Source: Ruegeria sp. PrR005 (GTDB taxonomy: Bacteria; Pseudomonadota; Alphaproteobacteria; Rhodobacterales; Rhodobacteraceae). Taken from it: DNA of 64,000 nucleotides. Below the pieces are notes generated by a model that was given only the letters and a program-made list of their open reading frames with translations, did not search any database and was not told the origin of the DNA. The DNA lies in contig NZ_JAAGOX010000002.1 of assembly GCF_010500245.1 (NCBI RefSeq), positions 62,001-126,000 of the forward strand. The letters run 5' to 3'. Positions 1-9,051 of the stretch are shown here, in pieces. Within the stretch, counting starts at the first letter, position 1; each line of letters opens with the position of its first letter. The translations under genes were made by a program, and so were the position numbers.

Positions 1-511
1 CGCAGACCGCGCCAGACACGCGATAGGGCATGGTCTTGACGCCCGCACGGCTCTGCTCGACGCCACTGATCCCCAGGTCAAATCGGTCGTCCAGGATGCC
101 GCGTGTCACTTCGTCGGAGGTGTTCACCTCGAAACTGACGAAGAAGGCTGGGTTCATCGCCATGAAGCTGCTGATCTGAGCCACAAGGAAACGATGCGCG
201 TAAGAAGGCGGCGCGATCAGGCGCAAGGTTTCCCGCACCGGTTCGGTTTGCCCGTCGATCCGGTCGAGCGCCTCGAACAGCGGATCAAGCCGCAGGTTCA
301 GCCGCACTGCCTCTTGCGTCGGGCGCAGCCGGCCCGCCTCGCGCTCGAACAGCGCCGTGCCCAACCGGTGCTCCAGACTGGCGACCGAACGGCTGACCGC
401 CGATTGTGACAGGCCCAGCTGATGCGCAGCACCGGTGGTGGTACCGGTCTGCATCAGCGCGCGCAGGGCGAAATACTCGGGCAGCGAGTGCCAGGTCTTG
501 GGCTTTGCCAT
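1..511 (-). CDS. LysR-family transcriptional regulator (partial, C-terminus beyond left edge)
   Basis: DNA-binding transcription regulator. Reading the minus strand from the ATG at 511 gives 170 open residues beginning MAKPKTWHSLPEYFALRAL. Residues about 18-60 form the classical LysR winged HTH (AAHQLGLSQSAVSRSVASLE, then LGTALFERE). The start of the periplasmic-binding-like effector domain follows (LRLIAPPSYAHRFLVAQI). The gene is cut by the window edge. It diverges from the dipeptidase and peptide ABC operon, the usual arrangement for a LysR protein and its target. A perfect 15-bp palindrome with T-N11-A geometry lies between them. The effector is unknown; a peptide or amino acid is an inference from context. 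Confidence 0.9.
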   Translation of the reverse strand, partial: MAKPKTWHSLPEYFALRALMQTGTTTGAAHQLGLSQSAVSRSVASLEHRLGTALFEREAGRLRPTQEAVRLNLRLDPLFEALDRIDGQTEPVRETLRLIAPPSYAHRFLVAQISSFMAMNPAFFVSFEVNTSDEVTRGILDDRFDLGISGVEQSRAGVKTMPYRVSGAVC

Positions 512-537
512 GGGGGTCCCGGATTCAGACTAGCTCT

Positions 538-552
538 ATGAGTTCAACTCAT
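538..552. promoter_or_regulatory. candidate LysR-box operator
   Basis: ATGAGTTCAACTCAT is a perfect inverted repeat (7-bp arms, 1-nt centre) holding the T-N11-A core of LysR-type sites at 539-551. It lies in the short space between the LysR gene start (511) and the dipeptidase start (621), so it could serve both promoters. Its function is inferred from motif and position only. Confidence 0.55.
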
Positions 553-620
553 GCACTTTTCCCTCTGCCATGCAAATTTCTTCTCTATCATCCGGGCAAC
601 CGCCATCGGGGAGGGTTCTC

Positions 621-1679
621 ATGCCGGCAACGCATCCGGCGATCATCGACGGGCATAACGATGTCCTGCTCAAGCTTTATCGCGCGGGCGGGCTGGCGCA
701 GGCGGGAAGCTTTCTGACCGGGCGCGATGGCGCGCTCGACCTGCCCAAGGCGCAGGCGGGCGGTTTTGGCGGTGGTTTCTTTGCCGTCTACGTGCCCTCG
801 CCGATGGATCGCGAAGCGCGCGATGCCGAGATGACCCATTCCAGCTATGACCTGCCGCTGCCTGAACCGATCGACTGGGAGGATGCGCTGCCGGTAGTGC
901 TGAGCCAGGCCGCGATCCTGTTCGAGTTGGAGCGCCAAGGCGCGCTGAGTGTCTGTCGCAGCGTGGGTGAGATGCGCGCGGCGCTGGCGGCGGGGCGGAT
1001 TGCCGCCATTTTCCATATCGAAGGGGCTGAAGGGATCGATCCCGATCTGCACATGCTGGACGTGTTGCATGCCGCCGGGTTGCGTTCGCTGGGCCCGGTC
1101 TGGAGCCGCAACACGATCTTTGGTCACGGCGTGCCGTTCCGCTTCCCCTCGGGGCCGGATATCGGGCCGGGGTTGACCGATCACGGCATCCGGCTGGTGC
1201 GGCGCTGTAATCAGCTGGGCATCCTTATCGACCTGTCGCACATGAATGAAGCAGGGTTCTGGGATGTTGCCCGCCATTCCGACAAACCGCTAGTGGCGAC
1301 CCATTCCAATGCCTATGCGCTCTGTCCCATCTCGCGCAACCTGACCGATGATCAGCTGCGTGCGATTGCCGAGAGCGACGGGATGGTGGGGTTGAATTTC
1401 GCGGTGGCCTTTCTGCGGGAAGACGGGCGCAAGCTGAGCGATGTGCCGGTCGAGACAATGCTGCGCCATCTCGACCATATGATAGCCATTCTGGGCGAGG
1501 ACCGTGTGGGCCTCGGCTCGGATTACGACGGCGCCATCGTGCCCGAGGCGCTGACCACGGTCGCCGACCTGCCGGTCCTGCGTCAGGCCATGGCCGACCA
1601 TGGCTATGGCGCGGCGCTGATCGACAAGCTGTGCCGCGATAACTGGCTCAGGGTTCTGGAGCGGACCTGGGGCGCGTGA
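621..1679 (+). CDS. membrane dipeptidase (peptidase family M19)
   Basis: Zinc-dependent dipeptidase of the renal dipeptidase family, probably hydrolysing dipeptides taken up by the downstream ABC importer. The 352-residue protein shows the M19 landmarks: the N-terminal HxD metal pair in IIDGHND (His12, Asp14), the FHIEGAEGI segment carrying the bridging Glu, the His-containing DLSHMNE and ATHSNA segments, SRNLTDDQ, and GLGSDYDG near the C-terminus. The start at 621 is preferred over an in-frame start at 570 because GGGAGGG lies just upstream and the protein then begins directly before the metal motif. No signal peptide is visible, so it is probably cytoplasmic. The substrate-binding gene follows 50 bp downstream, suggesting one operon. 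Confidence 0.88.
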   Translation: MPATHPAIIDGHNDVLLKLYRAGGLAQAGSFLTGRDGALDLPKAQAGGFGGGFFAVYVPSPMDREARDAEMTHSSYDLPLPEPIDWEDALPVVLSQAAILFELERQGALSVCRSVGEMRAALAAGRIAAIFHIEGAEGIDPDLHMLDVLHAAGLRSLGPVWSRNTIFGHGVPFRFPSGPDIGPGLTDHGIRLVRRCNQLGILIDLSHMNEAGFWDVARHSDKPLVATHSNAYALCPISRNLTDDQLRAIAESDGMVGLNFAVAFLREDGRKLSDVPVETMLRHLDHMIAILGEDRVGLGSDYDGAIVPEALTTVADLPVLRQAMADHGYGAALIDKLCRDNWLRVLERTWGA

Positions 1680-1729
1680 GCACAGCAAGAATTGACCAAG
1701 ACCAAGAAAACAGGAGAGGAAAAGAAAAG

Positions 1730-3334
1730 ATGAACGCTTTGAACCGACTTCTATCAAGCGCCGTGCTGGGTGCTGCGGTCCTGATGACCGCGCCCGCGCC
1801 GATGGCGAAGGCCGAAACCCCGCCCAACATGCTGGTGATTGCACACCGGATCGATGACATCACCACGCTGGACCCGGCCGAAAGCTTTGAATTTGCGGGC
1901 TCTGACCTCAGCCGCAACGTCTATATGCGGTTGGTGAATTTTGACCCGATGGACTTGAAGGCGGGCTATCAGCCCGAGATTGCCGAAAGCTGGACGGTGA
2001 GCGAGGACAAGCGCTCGATCACCTTCACCATCCGCGAGGGGCTGAAATTCCATTCCGGCAACCCTGTCCGGGCCGAGGATGTGGAGTTTTCGCTGCAACG
2101 GGCGGTGATCCTGAACAAGACCCCGGCTTTTATCCTGACCCAGTTCGGCTTTACCGCTGAAAACGCGGCAGAAACCATCAAGGCGGATGGCAACACGGTG
2201 ACCATAACCACCGACAAGCCTTATGCGACTTCGTTTGTGCTGAACTGTCTGACTGCGGTCATTGGTGGCATCGTCGACAAGGAAGTCGTCATGGCCAACG
2301 AGCAGGACGGCGATATGGGCAATACCTGGCTCAAGACCAATACCGCCGGGTCGGGCGCCTATTCGCTGGTCAGCTGGAAGCCGAATGAAAGCATCACAAT
2401 CCAGTCGAACCCCGACTACTATCGCGGCGCCCCGGCGATGGAGCGCGTGATCGTGCGCCACGTACAGGAAAGTGCCAGCCAGCGCCTGCTGCTGGAGCGC
2501 GGCGATATCGACATCGCCCGCAACCTGAACCCCGAGGATATCGCAGGCGCCCGCAATGCTGAGGGCGTCAAGGTCGAGGAAGAGCTGAAGGGGCGGCTGA
2601 TGTATGTGTCGCTCAGCCAGAAACACCCCGAACTGTCGAAGCCGCAGGTGCGCCAGGCCTTCAAGTATCTGGTTGATTACGAAGGGATGAAGAACAGTTT
2701 CCTCAGTGGTCAGTACACCATTCACCAGAATTTCCTGCCGCAGACCTATCTGGGTGCATCGGACGCCGCGCCGTTCACCTATGATGTGGAAAAGGCGAAG
2801 GCGCTGCTGGCCGAGGCGGGCATCCCCGAAGGCATGGAGATCGAGGTCGGCGTGCGCGAGGCGCAGGAGCGGATCGAGATCGCCCAGTCGCTGCAAAACT
2901 CGCTGGGACAGGTGGGGATCAAGATGAACATCACCATCGGCACCGCCAAGCAGATCCTCAGCCGTTACCGGGCACGGGAACTGGATGTCTATCTGGGCGC
3001 CTGGGGGCCGGATTATCCCGATCCGCATACCAATGCGGGCACCTTCGCCTATAACCCGGACAACTCCGATGAGGCGCAGGCCACCGGTCTGCTGGCCTGG
3101 CGCAACAGCTGGGACACCGGCGGGCTGACCGCAAAGACGGACGCCGCCGTGGTGGAAAATGACCGCGACACGCGCGCCAAGATGTACGAGGAGATCCAGG
3201 CCGAGTTCCGCGAAACCTCGCCCTTTGTCATCATGTTCCAGCAGATCGAGCAATCGGCGCAGCGCGACAACGTGATGAACTTCTCGACCGGGCAGGCCAT
3301 CACCTCGGCGTCCTACTGGCAAGTCACCAAGTAA
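1730..3334 (+). CDS. peptide-type ABC transporter substrate-binding protein
   Basis: Periplasmic solute receptor of SBP family 5 (DppA/OppA type), 534 residues. It starts with a Sec signal peptide (residues 1 to about 28, cleavage near MAKAE). The family fold follows, including the early segment IDDITTLDPAESFEF, then FTIREGLKFHSGNPVRAEDVEFSLQRA, and the C-terminal YLGAWGPDYPDPHTN segment. The start at 1730 is chosen over the longer frame from 1676 because AGGAGAGG precedes it and the signal peptide then sits at the N-terminus. It heads a complete importer whose next gene starts directly after its stop codon. A dipeptide or related peptide substrate is inferred from the adjoining M19 dipeptidase; the family also contains nickel and opine receptors. 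Confidence 0.9.
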   Translation: MNALNRLLSSAVLGAAVLMTAPAPMAKAETPPNMLVIAHRIDDITTLDPAESFEFAGSDLSRNVYMRLVNFDPMDLKAGYQPEIAESWTVSEDKRSITFTIREGLKFHSGNPVRAEDVEFSLQRAVILNKTPAFILTQFGFTAENAAETIKADGNTVTITTDKPYATSFVLNCLTAVIGGIVDKEVVMANEQDGDMGNTWLKTNTAGSGAYSLVSWKPNESITIQSNPDYYRGAPAMERVIVRHVQESASQRLLLERGDIDIARNLNPEDIAGARNAEGVKVEEELKGRLMYVSLSQKHPELSKPQVRQAFKYLVDYEGMKNSFLSGQYTIHQNFLPQTYLGASDAAPFTYDVEKAKALLAEAGIPEGMEIEVGVREAQERIEIAQSLQNSLGQVGIKMNITIGTAKQILSRYRARELDVYLGAWGPDYPDPHTNAGTFAYNPDNSDEAQATGLLAWRNSWDTGGLTAKTDAAVVENDRDTRAKMYEEIQAEFRETSPFVIMFQQIEQSAQRDNVMNFSTGQAITSASYWQVTK

Positions 3335-4393
3335 ATGGCACTGAGCGAAAACACTCGTGAGAGGCGCGTTCGCGCGTCTCTCGCCCCTTGGCTGAAGGGG
3401 GTCCTCGTGGCCCTCGGTTCGGTCTCGATCACCATGCTGGGGCTGCTCCTCATCACCTTCATCATAGGTCGGGTGATGCCGATCGACCCGGTGTTGGCGA
3501 TCGTGGGCGAGCGTGCCAGCCAAACCACCTATGATGCGGTCTACGAGCAGTTGGGCCTCGATAAACCGCTGTTGGTGCAGTTTCTCTACTACCTCTGGGA
3601 TGTTCTGCATGGCGATTTCGGCATGTCTCTGTTGAATGCCCGTCCTGTCTCAGAGGATATCAAGCGCGTTTTTCCCGCCACGCTGGAACTGGCCACGCTG
3701 GGCACGCTGATCGGCGTGTTGCTGGGCGTGCCGTTGGGCGTCATCGCCGCCGTGCGCCGGGGCAGCTGGATCGACCAGATCGCCCGCGTCGTGGCGTTGG
3801 TGGGCTATTCGATGCCTATCTTCTGGCTGGGCCTGATGGGCCTTTTGATCTTTTACGGCGTTCTGGGCTGGGTCGGAGGGCCGGGGCGGCTCGATATCTT
3901 CTACCAGGACATCGTGCCCACGCGCACGGGCATGATCCTGATCGACAGTGCCATCGCCGGCGAATGGGGCGTGTTCCGCAATGCGTTTTCCCATATCATC
4001 CTGCCCGCGACGCTTCTGGGCTATTACTCGCTGGCCTATATCAGCCGCATGACGCGATCCTTCATGCTGGAGCAGATGTCGGCCGAATATATCACCACCG
4101 CCCGCGTCAAGGGCATGTCCGAACGCCAGGTGATCTGGGGCCACGCGTTCCGCAACATCCGGGTACAGCTGATCACCGTGATCGCGCTGAGCTATGCCAA
4201 CCTGCTCGAAGGCTCGGTGCTGACCGAGATCATCTTCAGCTGGCCTGGGATTGGCAGCTATATCACTACCGCGCTCCTCAGCGCCGACATGAACGCCGTG
4301 CTGGGCGGAACCGTTGTGGTGGGGCTGATCTTCATCTGTCTCAATCTGTTTTCCGACCTGCTCTACCGGGTCTTCGATCCGAGGTCGAAATGA
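3335..4393 (+). CDS. ABC transporter permease, DppB type
   Basis: Inner-membrane permease of the peptide/nickel importer class, 352 residues. A cytoplasmic N-terminus is followed by a first membrane span (about residues 27-50, VALGSVSITMLGLLLITFIIG), a long periplasmic loop, and about five more spans. The EAA coupling motif is visible as YITTARVKGMSERQVIWGHA. The ATG follows the stop of the receptor gene without a gap. The 3' end overlaps the next permease by ATGA, so translational coupling is likely. It forms the channel together with the following permease. Confidence 0.92.
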   Translation: MALSENTRERRVRASLAPWLKGVLVALGSVSITMLGLLLITFIIGRVMPIDPVLAIVGERASQTTYDAVYEQLGLDKPLLVQFLYYLWDVLHGDFGMSLLNARPVSEDIKRVFPATLELATLGTLIGVLLGVPLGVIAAVRRGSWIDQIARVVALVGYSMPIFWLGLMGLLIFYGVLGWVGGPGRLDIFYQDIVPTRTGMILIDSAIAGEWGVFRNAFSHIILPATLLGYYSLAYISRMTRSFMLEQMSAEYITTARVKGMSERQVIWGHAFRNIRVQLITVIALSYANLLEGSVLTEIIFSWPGIGSYITTALLSADMNAVLGGTVVVGLIFICLNLFSDLLYRVFDPRSK

Positions 4394-5304
4394 GCGAAAC
4401 ACTTACTTTACGGCAATGGCTCTTGACCGACGAGCCGACCTCGCGCCGCCATGCCCGGCTGGCCAGCCTTTACAAGGGCTGGCTGACCCTGCGCGGCAAT
4501 ACCATGGCGATGTTCGGGCTGGGCATTCTGGTGGCGCTGGTGCTGATGGCATTGTTCGCGCCGTTCCTGGCACCACATGATCCCTATGTGCAGAATCTGG
4601 GCAACCGGTTGCAACCGCTGGGTAGCCCCGGTCACCCGTTTGGCACCGATAGTCTGGGCCGCGATATCCTGAGCCGGCTGATCTATGGCAGCCGCATCAC
4701 CCTTTATATCGTGACGCTGGTCGCGCTGATTGCCCCGCTTGCGGGGCTATTGGTGGGTACCGTCGCTGGCTATGTTGGCGGCTGGGTCGACGTGGTGCTG
4801 ATGCGGATCACCGATATCTTTCTGGCCTTTCCCCGGCTGGTTTTGGCGCTGGCCTTTGTGGCGGCGCTGGGCGCGGGGATCGAGAATGCGGTGCTGGCGA
4901 TCTCGCTGACCGCATGGCCGCCCTATGCGCGCATGGCCCGGGCCGAGACGCTGACCATCCGCGCGTCGGACTATATCAGCGCGGTGCGCCTGCAGGGTGC
5001 GAGCCCCGTGCGCATCATCACCCGGCATATCTGGCCGCTTTGCATCTCGTCGCTGATCGTGCGGGTGACGCTGGACATGGCGGGCATCATCCTGGCCGCC
5101 GCGGGTCTGGGCTTTCTCGGGCTTGGCGCCCAACCGCCCAGCCCGGAATGGGGGGCAATGATCTCCGAAGGGCGCCGTTTCATCCTGGACTACTGGTGGG
5201 TTGCCACCATGCCGGGGCTGGCGATCTTTACCGTCAGCCTTGCCTTTAACCTGCTGGGCGACGGCTTGCGCGATGTGCTCGACCCCAAGGAGGGCAGCCA
5301 ATGA
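4390..5304 (+). CDS. ABC transporter permease, DppC type
   Basis: Second channel subunit of the peptide importer, 304 residues. The N-terminal OppC-type segment (LYKGWLTLRGNTMAMFGLGI) leads into the first span. The typical GTDSLGRDILSRLIYG motif sits around residues 85-100, and the EAA loop reads DYISAVRLQGASPVRIITRH. The conserved C-terminal FLGLGAQPPSPEWGAMISEG is present, as in DppC-family proteins. The ATG at 4390 overlaps the stop of the upstream permease, which fixes the start. The same reading frame is open much further upstream, but that part lies inside the first permease and is not coding. Confidence 0.92.
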   Translation: MSETLTLRQWLLTDEPTSRRHARLASLYKGWLTLRGNTMAMFGLGILVALVLMALFAPFLAPHDPYVQNLGNRLQPLGSPGHPFGTDSLGRDILSRLIYGSRITLYIVTLVALIAPLAGLLVGTVAGYVGGWVDVVLMRITDIFLAFPRLVLALAFVAALGAGIENAVLAISLTAWPPYARMARAETLTIRASDYISAVRLQGASPVRIITRHIWPLCISSLIVRVTLDMAGIILAAAGLGFLGLGAQPPSPEWGAMISEGRRFILDYWWVATMPGLAIFTVSLAFNLLGDGLRDVLDPKEGSQ

Positions 5305-6155
5305 GCCTCTTGGACGTAGAAAACCTGTGGGTCAAGTTCCCCACCCGTCAGGGCGTGGTCGAGGCTGTGCGCGGCATCTCCTTCTCTCTGGGGCGCGAGC
5401 GGCTGGGCATCGTGGGCGAAAGCGGTTCGGGCAAGTCGATGACCGGCCGGGCCATCCTGCGCCTTATCCGCCCGCCGGGGATCGTCGAGGCCGACCAGAT
5501 CGCGCTGGAGGGGCAGAACCTGCTCGACCTGACAGAAAAGGACATGCGCGCGGTGCGGGGCGAACGCATCTCGATGGTGATGCAGGACCCCAAGTTCTCG
5601 CTGAACCCGGTGATGCGCGTCGGCGACCAGATCATGGAGGCCTATCTGCTGCACAACAAGGTGGGCAAGGTCGAAGCGCGCAAACGCTCGCTGGAAATGC
5701 TCCAGGCGGTATCGATCCGCGACCCCGAACGGGTGATGCGCGCCTATCCGCACGAGATGTCTGGCGGCATGGGTCAGCGCATCATGATCGCGATGATGCT
5801 GATCCCCAACCCGCAGATCCTGATCGCGGACGAGCCGACTTCGGCGCTCGATGTGTCGGTGCAGCGGCAGGTGCTGAACATCATGGACGATCTGGTGAAA
5901 CAGCGCGGAATGGGCCTGATCTTCATCAGTCACGACCTGAACCTGGTGTCCGAGTTCTGCGACCGGGTGCTGATCATGTATGCCGGGCGCATCGTCGAGG
6001 TTTGCGACGCCGACAAGCTGCATCAGGCGACGCACCCCTATACGCGCGGCCTGTTGAACTCGCTGCCGCGACTGGACCAGCCGCGCGCCAAGCTGGAGGT
6101 GCTGAGCCGCGATCCCACCTGGTCCGAGGCGCCGAGTGTCGGAGGCCGGGCATGA
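5301..6155 (+). CDS. ABC transporter ATP-binding protein, DppD type
   Basis: ATPase of the peptide importer, 284 residues. Walker A is GESGSGKSMT (about residues 39-48), the signature is MSGGMGQRIMIAMML, Walker B is ILIADEPTSALDVS, and the switch is FISHDLN. The oligopeptide-type C-terminal extension (THPYTRGLLNSLPRLD) is present. The signature begins MSGGMGQR rather than LSGGQRQR, a common DppD variant. The ATG overlaps the stop of the permease by ATGA. It probably pairs with the next gene as a heterodimeric ATPase. Confidence 0.92.
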   Translation: MSLLDVENLWVKFPTRQGVVEAVRGISFSLGRERLGIVGESGSGKSMTGRAILRLIRPPGIVEADQIALEGQNLLDLTEKDMRAVRGERISMVMQDPKFSLNPVMRVGDQIMEAYLLHNKVGKVEARKRSLEMLQAVSIRDPERVMRAYPHEMSGGMGQRIMIAMMLIPNPQILIADEPTSALDVSVQRQVLNIMDDLVKQRGMGLIFISHDLNLVSEFCDRVLIMYAGRIVEVCDADKLHQATHPYTRGLLNSLPRLDQPRAKLEVLSRDPTWSEAPSVGGRA

Positions 6156-6916
6156 GCATGATCGAGATCGAGGGACTGAACGTCTGGTTCGGCCATGGTC
6201 ACGACCGGGTCGACGCGGTGCGCGGCGCCAGTTTCTCGGTGGCGCGTGGCGAAAGCTTTGGTCTGGTGGGGGAAAGCGGCTCGGGTAAGTCCACCATCCT
6301 GCGGGCGATCACCGGGCTGGCGCCAGACTGGTCGGGGCGTGTCACCATCGACGGTCAGGCGCTGTCGGGCGGCAAGCGTGACCGTGCCTTTTTCCGCAAG
6401 GTGCAGATGGTGTTTCAGGATCCTTACGCCTCGCTGCATCCGCGCCATTCGGTGGATCAGGTCCTGTCGGAAACGCTGCATCTGCACGGCATCCCCGATA
6501 TTGACGCCCGGGTCCGACGCCTGTTGGACGATGTGGGGCTGGGTGGGCGGTTCCGCTTTCGCTATCCGCATCAGCTTTCGGGCGGTCAGCGGCAACGGGT
6601 GGCGATTGCCCGCGCGCTGGCGGGCGAGCCCGAGATCCTGCTCTTGGACGAGCCGACCTCGGCACTGGACGTGTCGGTTCAGGCTGAAATCCTGAACCTG
6701 CTGACCGATCTTCGTGCGGAACACGGTCTGACTTACCTTATGGTCAGCCACGATCTGCCGGTCATCGGCCATATGTGCGACCGGCTTGCGGTGATGAAGA
6801 ACGGCGAAATCGTCGAGGTGATGGATGTCGATGCGCTGCGTGCCATGCGTGCGGAACATGAATACACCCGCGACTTGTTGTCAGCTTCAGTCGCCCCGGG
6901 GGCACATCCGGTCTGA
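6152..6916 (+). CDS. ABC transporter ATP-binding protein, DppF type
   Basis: Second ATPase of the peptide importer, 254 residues, with Walker A GESGSGKSTI, Q-loop QMVFQDPYASLHPRH, signature LSGGQRQRVAIARAL, Walker B LLLDEPTSALDVS and switch SHDLPVIGHM. The start at 6152 (MSMIEIEGLNVWFG) overlaps the upstream stop codon by ATGA. A much longer open frame begins upstream, but its first part lies inside the DppD gene. It is the last gene of the operon; about 350 bp without a gene follow. Confidence 0.92.
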   Translation: MSMIEIEGLNVWFGHGHDRVDAVRGASFSVARGESFGLVGESGSGKSTILRAITGLAPDWSGRVTIDGQALSGGKRDRAFFRKVQMVFQDPYASLHPRHSVDQVLSETLHLHGIPDIDARVRRLLDDVGLGGRFRFRYPHQLSGGQRQRVAIARALAGEPEILLLDEPTSALDVSVQAEILNLLTDLRAEHGLTYLMVSHDLPVIGHMCDRLAVMKNGEIVEVMDVDALRAMRAEHEYTRDLLSASVAPGAHPV

Positions 6917-7269
6917 ACGGGCCCGTTAACCCGGCCTTCGAACAGAGCCTCGCTTTCTGAATCTGGCCAACGTGTTCTGGCCAGAACTGGATGGCATTTG
7001 CCAGATTTCTCGTTTTGTCCTGCAAGGGACTCACCGCTGGGTACGCTCATGCGGGGCGGGCGGATATCAACGTCAGGTCGAAAATTGAGCCGAAAGTGCG
7101 CGCCGATGGTGCACACCCTTCCTGTCTGGAAAAGAAATATTACCAATTTCGGCAAAAAACACTGAAAAGAATTTGAATGTTTGCGCTCTGTGACTATCGT
7201 TGACGGGTCTGCTTTTGGCGGACAGGGCTTGGTTAGAACAAACCGATTGGCCCGGAAATGGGAGGAGAA
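6917..7269. other. intergenic region upstream of first TRAP operon
   Basis: No gene is supported here. The region is more AT-rich towards its right half (about 7100-7190) and must contain the promoter of the TRAP operon, but no convincing -35/-10 pair or operator could be picked out by eye. No terminator with a clear T-tract was found behind the upstream ABC operon. Confidence 0.5.
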
Positions 7270-8364
7270 ATGACTGAAAAGATGAATCGCAGAAACTTTC
7301 TGCGGGGAACGGCTGTTGCCGGCGCGGGTGTTCTGGCAGCTCCGGCTGTCCATGCACAGGAAGGCGTTACGCTGAAGATGCAGGCCGCATGGGGCGGCGG
7401 TATCTTTCTTGAGAACGCGCAATCCTACGTGAACCGCGTGAACGAAATGTCGGGAGGCCGCCTGACCATAGACCTGCTGCCGGTGGACTCGGTCGTCAAG
7501 ACCAGCCAGATGCAGGATGCCGTGCACCGCGGCGTGCTGGATGCTGCCCATTACGTTCCTGCCTATTGGTACTCCAAGTCCAAGGCAGCCTCGCTGTTTG
7601 GAACCGGCCCGTGCTTTGGCTGGTCGAGCCAGGAAGTCCTGGGCTGGGTCCACTACGGCGGCGGCATGGAGCTCTTTAACGAGCTGATGGAAAGCCTTGG
7701 CCTGAACGTGGTGTCCTTCTTCAACTCGCCGATGCCCGCGCAGCCGCTGGGCTGGTTCAAGCAAGAGATCACGGATGCCAGCCAGATGAAGGGGCTGAAG
7801 TATCGCACCGTGGGCCTTGCGGCAGATGTTCTGCTGGAGATGGGTATGTCGGTGGTGCAGCTGCCGGGCGGCGAAATCCAGCCTGCAATGAAGTCGGGCC
7901 TGATCGACGCGGCCGAGTTCAACAACCCGACCTCGGACCGCGACTTCGGCATGCAGGACGTATCCAAGCACTATCACCTGGCCTCGTTCCACCAGAGCCA
8001 GGAATTCTTCGAGGTCACGTTCAACAAGAAGAAGTACGAGGCCCTGGCGCCCGAGCTTCAGGCGATCCTCAAATACGCCTCCGAGGCCGAGAACTCGAAC
8101 TTCTACTGGCACAACACCAAGCGCTATTCGGAAGATCTGGTGAAACTCCAGACCGAGCAGGGCGTGAACGTCTATCGCACCCCCGACAGCGTCATGGCAG
8201 AGCAGTTGAAGGCGTGGGATGTGGTGGTCGACCGCATCTCGGGCGAGGACGCGTTCTTTGCCAAGGTGGTGGAGAGCCAAAAGGCCTATGCCAAGACGGT
8301 GATGAACTACCTCAACCTGAACCAGCCCGACTACAAACTGGCCTACGGCCATTATTTCGGCTGA
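7270..8364 (+). CDS. TRAP transporter substrate-binding protein (DctP family)
   Basis: Periplasmic receptor of a tripartite ATP-independent transporter, 364 residues. It begins with a twin-arginine-type signal (RRNFLRGTAVAGAGVLAAPAVHA), suggesting export in folded form. The DctP fold follows, with LKYRTVGLAADVLLEMGMSV and the downstream LIDAAEFNNPTSDRDFGM ligand-pocket segment. The latter resembles TakP-type receptors for 2-oxo acids and monocarboxylates (impression only). The start at 7270 is preferred to the ATG at 7258 because GGAGGAG lies directly upstream. It is followed by the Q and M membrane subunits. The ligand is unknown; the amidase downstream hints at an amide or its acid. Confidence 0.9.
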   Translation: MTEKMNRRNFLRGTAVAGAGVLAAPAVHAQEGVTLKMQAAWGGGIFLENAQSYVNRVNEMSGGRLTIDLLPVDSVVKTSQMQDAVHRGVLDAAHYVPAYWYSKSKAASLFGTGPCFGWSSQEVLGWVHYGGGMELFNELMESLGLNVVSFFNSPMPAQPLGWFKQEITDASQMKGLKYRTVGLAADVLLEMGMSVVQLPGGEIQPAMKSGLIDAAEFNNPTSDRDFGMQDVSKHYHLASFHQSQEFFEVTFNKKKYEALAPELQAILKYASEAENSNFYWHNTKRYSEDLVKLQTEQGVNVYRTPDSVMAEQLKAWDVVVDRISGEDAFFAKVVESQKAYAKTVMNYLNLNQPDYKLAYGHYFG

Positions 8365-8442
8365 ACCAAAGGTTCGAACTGACAAGAGCGGCGGCCGCGA
8401 CAGTGGCCCCGCCCCTTGTGGCGCGATGATGGGGGACAGACC

Positions 8443-9051
8443 TTGATCAAAACCATCCATGCCATCGAAGGGCTGAGCCAATGGGTTGGCAAGGCCTTCG
8501 GGTGGTGCATTCTCATTCTGACGCTTTCGGTGTCTTATGAAGTTTTCGTGCGTTACGTGCTGAATTCGCCGACGGTCTGGGCCTTTGACATGATGGTGCA
8601 GATGTACGGGGCGCTGTTCCTGATGTCGGGCGCCTATGCGCTGGCACAGGATACGCATGTGCGTGGCGATGTTCTGTATCGTCTGTTTCCGGTGCGCTGG
8701 CAGGCGCGCGTGGATTTCGTGCTGTATATCCTCTTCTTCTTTCCCGGCATGTTCGCGCTGTTCTGGTACGGCTGGGAGATCGCCTCGGATAGCTGGCGGT
8801 ACAAGGAAGTGAGCTGGAACAGCCCGGCCCGTATCCAGATCTACTTCTTCAAGACCCTGATCCCGGTCGCCGGCGCGCTGCTGATGTTGCAGGGGCTGGC
8901 CGAAATGGCCCGGTGCTGGCTGGCTATGCGCAGCGGCGAGTGGCTGCCGCGTATCGACGACGTGAAAGAGACTGAAGACATGCTGATGCACATGCAGGAA
9001 GACCACCCCGAGATGTACGGGACGCAGGCAGGAGGCCGCGGCAATGAGTGA
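8443..9051 (+). CDS. TRAP transporter small permease (DctQ family)
   Basis: Four-span membrane subunit, about 202 residues. Spans lie near residues 17-38, 50-70, 90-110 and 135-155, with the typical RYVLNSPTVWAFD stretch after the first. The start is uncertain: a TTG at 8443 has GGGGGA about 6 bp upstream and is preferred, an in-frame TTG at 8416 is the alternative, and there is no ATG near the N-terminus. The 3' end overlaps the large permease by 8 bp. The 78-bp gap after the receptor gene contains a GC-rich inverted stretch around 8391-8401 that may lower expression of the membrane subunits relative to the receptor. Confidence 0.88.
   Translation: MIKTIHAIEGLSQWVGKAFGWCILILTLSVSYEVFVRYVLNSPTVWAFDMMVQMYGALFLMSGAYALAQDTHVRGDVLYRLFPVRWQARVDFVLYILFFFPGMFALFWYGWEIASDSWRYKEVSWNSPARIQIYFFKTLIPVAGALLMLQGLAEMARCWLAMRSGEWLPRIDDVKETEDMLMHMQEDHPEMYGTQAGGRGNE

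Noticed and set aside
194-717. two short plus-strand open frames over the LysR gene and dipeptidase start
   Set aside because: The minus-strand LysR reading has a textbook HTH, and the dipeptidase frame explains the rest.
1754-3610. 618-codon minus-strand open frame opposite the peptide-binding protein gene
   Set aside because: The plus-strand protein has a signal peptide and SBP family motifs; the antisense product has none.
6733-9006. 757-codon open frame on the minus strand across the end of the peptide ABC operon and the TRAP genes
   Set aside because: It runs antisense to genes with clear family motifs (DppF, DctP, DctQ); its translation is His/Gln/Arg-rich without domains, as expected for a shadow frame in GC-rich DNA.
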